Origin: Acanthochlamys bracteata
Lineage: Eukaryota > Streptophyta > Magnoliopsida > Pandanales > Velloziaceae
Direction of reading: 5' to 3'
Length of the DNA stretch: 64,000 nt
Assembly: GCA_019914995.1 (NCBI GenBank)
Contig: CM034136.1
Coordinates: forward strand, 1,875,270-1,939,269
Under the pieces are notes generated by a model, which was not told where the DNA came from, made no database searches, and saw only the letters and a program-made list of their open reading frames with translations. The stretch's first letter is position 1. Each line of letters opens with the position of its first letter. The translations under genes and the position numbers were made by a program. Shown here piece after piece: positions 62,120 through 64,000 of this stretch.

Positions 62120-62600
62120 GTTGTCAAATTAGGATTTTAGATATAATCATTCCACTTGAGTAGCATCGTAAAATTGAGATTTTAAAGTAAGATCGTAAGA
62201 TTTAAATACCGATAAAATGTATATGCAAATTTTTTTTAATACCATAAACAATCTTTCATTAAGATTTTTTTAATACTTCAAAGATATTCAATACATTTAA
62301 ATTTTTTACAGAACATCCTCTGAACTTATAGAAAATCCCTCCATATTTTATAGAAAACTCCTCAAAATTGTGCTTTAAGAAAATCCCCTCAGATTTAACA
62401 GAAAAAAACTCCCTTATGTTTACAGAAAACCCCTTATTTTCTAAAATCATGTAAAATCGCAATGTAACCGTGATTTTAACGATTTTACGATTCAAATCCC
62501 AATTTCACTCAAACTGTAATTTTTTGATAAATTGGATTATTTTGTTGATGTAAGATGTAGAATTCTAAAACTTTAAGATTTAAATCGAAATTTTGATACC
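62120..62600. repeat. Dispersed AT-rich repeat, copy 2
   Basis: This is the same family and orientation as 23964-24378. The shared ordered words are GTTGTCAAA, GATTTTA, CGTAAGATTTAAATACCGATAAA and repeated ACAGAAAACCCC/ACTCC blocks. Confidence 0.65.
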
Positions 62601-63900
62601 CATGTATACAAGTAGAAACAAAAACAATTAGTAAAACATCTAGACATAGGTGACAAGATACAAGGATTTCTAGGGATTATGATTAAGATAAAACTTGGCA
62701 AGAAATAGTCATAGCCAGTTGCATAAAACAGCATGTAAACATCTAGGCTATGATAAGACCACACTCAGGTGCCTAATGACAAGGAACTTTGTAGATAAGA
62801 AAGCAGAATAGTACAAAACACCAACAAGCTATAGAAGCAACGCATGGCCAACTTGTTCCAACATACTGAATAAAAAACAAAAGGTAAACCTCTCTATCAA
62901 GAAAAGCAAACACATACAACCAAAGAATCCAAGGGCATGTTGCTTTGAATAGTCCTATTATATGTTTCCTCGCAATTCAAAGCTGCTATGTAACAATCTA
63001 TATTACATATATCAAAAATCTCGCTCTACAGAATGGGTCAGGGCTAGAGATTCAACTTGAAAACTAGAAAAAGTTAAAACAGCCGTCTCCTAATACTTAA
63101 TTTGTTTTCTGATCATGGACTAACCAATCTCTTGGATTTTATCTATAGCAATCAATACATGTCAAATTGTACATCATATCTTCCATTTTTCCTAACATCT
63201 AACGCAAACCCTATGATGGTCATGACGGCCGGTGCAGACCAAATTTGCCTAATTTTAACCAACATCCTTATCATTGTTATGCAATTTTCTTCCTATCCTA
63301 CTCGTCCTGTAATCTTAACAGTTCATTCAGTTTCTTTGAAACCAACTGATATCAAATAAAGGGGCCCAGTAATAGCATCAAAACCGCTTAAAAGCACCAA
63401 AGAAATAAATAAGAGAAAATTACTATCCTAAGATTCGAGGAACTATGAGAACCGCGATTTCATCCAATTTAAACTACATGACTACTTGGTGAGATGATTT
63501 AAGGAGAGGAAAAAAAAAAGAAAAAAGCACAACCACATAAAATCGTTTTAATTAAGAAAACGAAAATGCCCAAGAGAAATCACAGCAAGATTGATAAATG
63601 CATAATTAACTAGAACATTGAAGAAACAAATCAAACCAACAAAAACTTCAAATTAAAATACGGACAATCAAAATGAGAACTGCCGAAATATGAAACTAGC
63701 ACCAAGTTGAAAGAAAAAAGACGATACAAATCAAATAAATCAAAGAGTTTTGAGGTTGAATACCTCATGATTAATCTCCCAAGAGCTTTTGCCTCTTTTT
63801 TTTCGCCTACTACATTACAATAGAAGACTTTTGCGTATGAAAAAATGCTAAACAAATCAAAGAATAGAAATCAAAAGATAAAAAAAAAAGGAATAACTAC
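62601..63900. other. Stretch without a supported gene
   Basis: If the exon at 63901-63989 is real, this is its intron and later exons, but I could not recognise any. Confidence 0.35.
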
Positions 63901-63989
63901 CTACTGTAGAAGAAATGCAAACGCCGGGCAAAAGCATGAAGAGAGTTTCCTGAAGCTCCAAATATAGAAGCCCTAATTGCAGTAAACAT
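63901..63989 (-). CDS. Possible first exon with mitochondrial-type presequence
   Basis: On the minus strand, ATG at 63989 opens MFTAIRASIFGASGNSLHAF, then ARRLHFFYSR, ending at a GTAGTT donor. The residues are rich in Arg, Ser and Ala without acidic residues, as in mitochondrial targeting sequences. An ATTAGGGCTTC sequence lies at its start. No downstream exon was identified, so the protein is unknown and the call rests on composition alone. Confidence 0.4.
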
Positions 63990-64000
63990 CACGGCCCAGC

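Noticed and set aside
1-64000. tRNA, rRNA, snoRNA genes and CRISPR arrays
   Set aside because: I looked for cloverleaf consensus boxes, rRNA core words and regular spacer arrays and saw none. Weak snoRNAs could be missed by eye.

Overview
This window is nuclear DNA from a flowering plant, probably a eudicot. It is AT-rich, with GT-AG introns in small exons, plant-specific gene families (NHX antiporter, NLR resistance gene), telo-box/site II promoter motifs, plant Harbinger-type MITEs, a FAR1-type MULE and Ty1/Copia remains. No gene in the window can be shown to be whole. Most recognisable genes are broken, truncated or duplicated, so the window reads as a gene-fragment and transposon-rich segment. 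It has one assembly gap of 100 N (44865-44964).

Layout, left to right. The first two coding exons of a vacuolar-type Na+/H+ antiporter (NHX) lie on the minus strand (2802-3835). From 5460 to 17271 there is a large inverted duplication. Its arms (5460-8678 and 13583-17271) each carry the 5' half of UTP25/NOF1, an SSU-processome protein gene, facing head to head. The 4.9 kb spacer holds the LRR part of an NLR gene (8690-10330) and a truncated fibrillarin gene with its promoter (10836-12349). The right copy of UTP25 continues through 24 recognisable exons to a normal stop at 22891, but carries stops and frameshifts. A Pumilio 3' fragment follows, convergent, at 23260-23456.

From 24381 to 33712 lies a second inverted repeat. 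Its core is a 7.1 kb Mutator-like DNA transposon (25505-32573) with about 1.9 kb terminal inverted repeats and a decayed FAR1-type transposase on the minus strand. The inverted symmetry runs about 1.1 kb beyond each transposon end. It takes in a signal-peptide-like exon and a Copia LTR. To the right lies the rest of that old, rearranged Copia element (33128-37964), then another LTR-like piece, then an RTE-clade LINE remnant (41495-42645).

A third inverted repeat (44219-44864 and 45765-46407) abuts the assembly gap. After a long AT-rich stretch, 50571-52475 holds transportin-1 and unidentified gene pieces between two LTR-like direct repeats. The right end has an intron-containing RPL10A pseudogene (58562-60300), several MITEs and a possible first exon with a mitochondrial-type presequence (63901-63989).

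The genes do not form a pathway. UTP25, fibrillarin and RPL10A all serve ribosome making, but each is broken here, so the link may be chance. The main interest is structural: three inverted duplications, with internal evidence of relative age from MITE empty sites and LTR divergence. All comparisons were made by eye without alignments or database searches.
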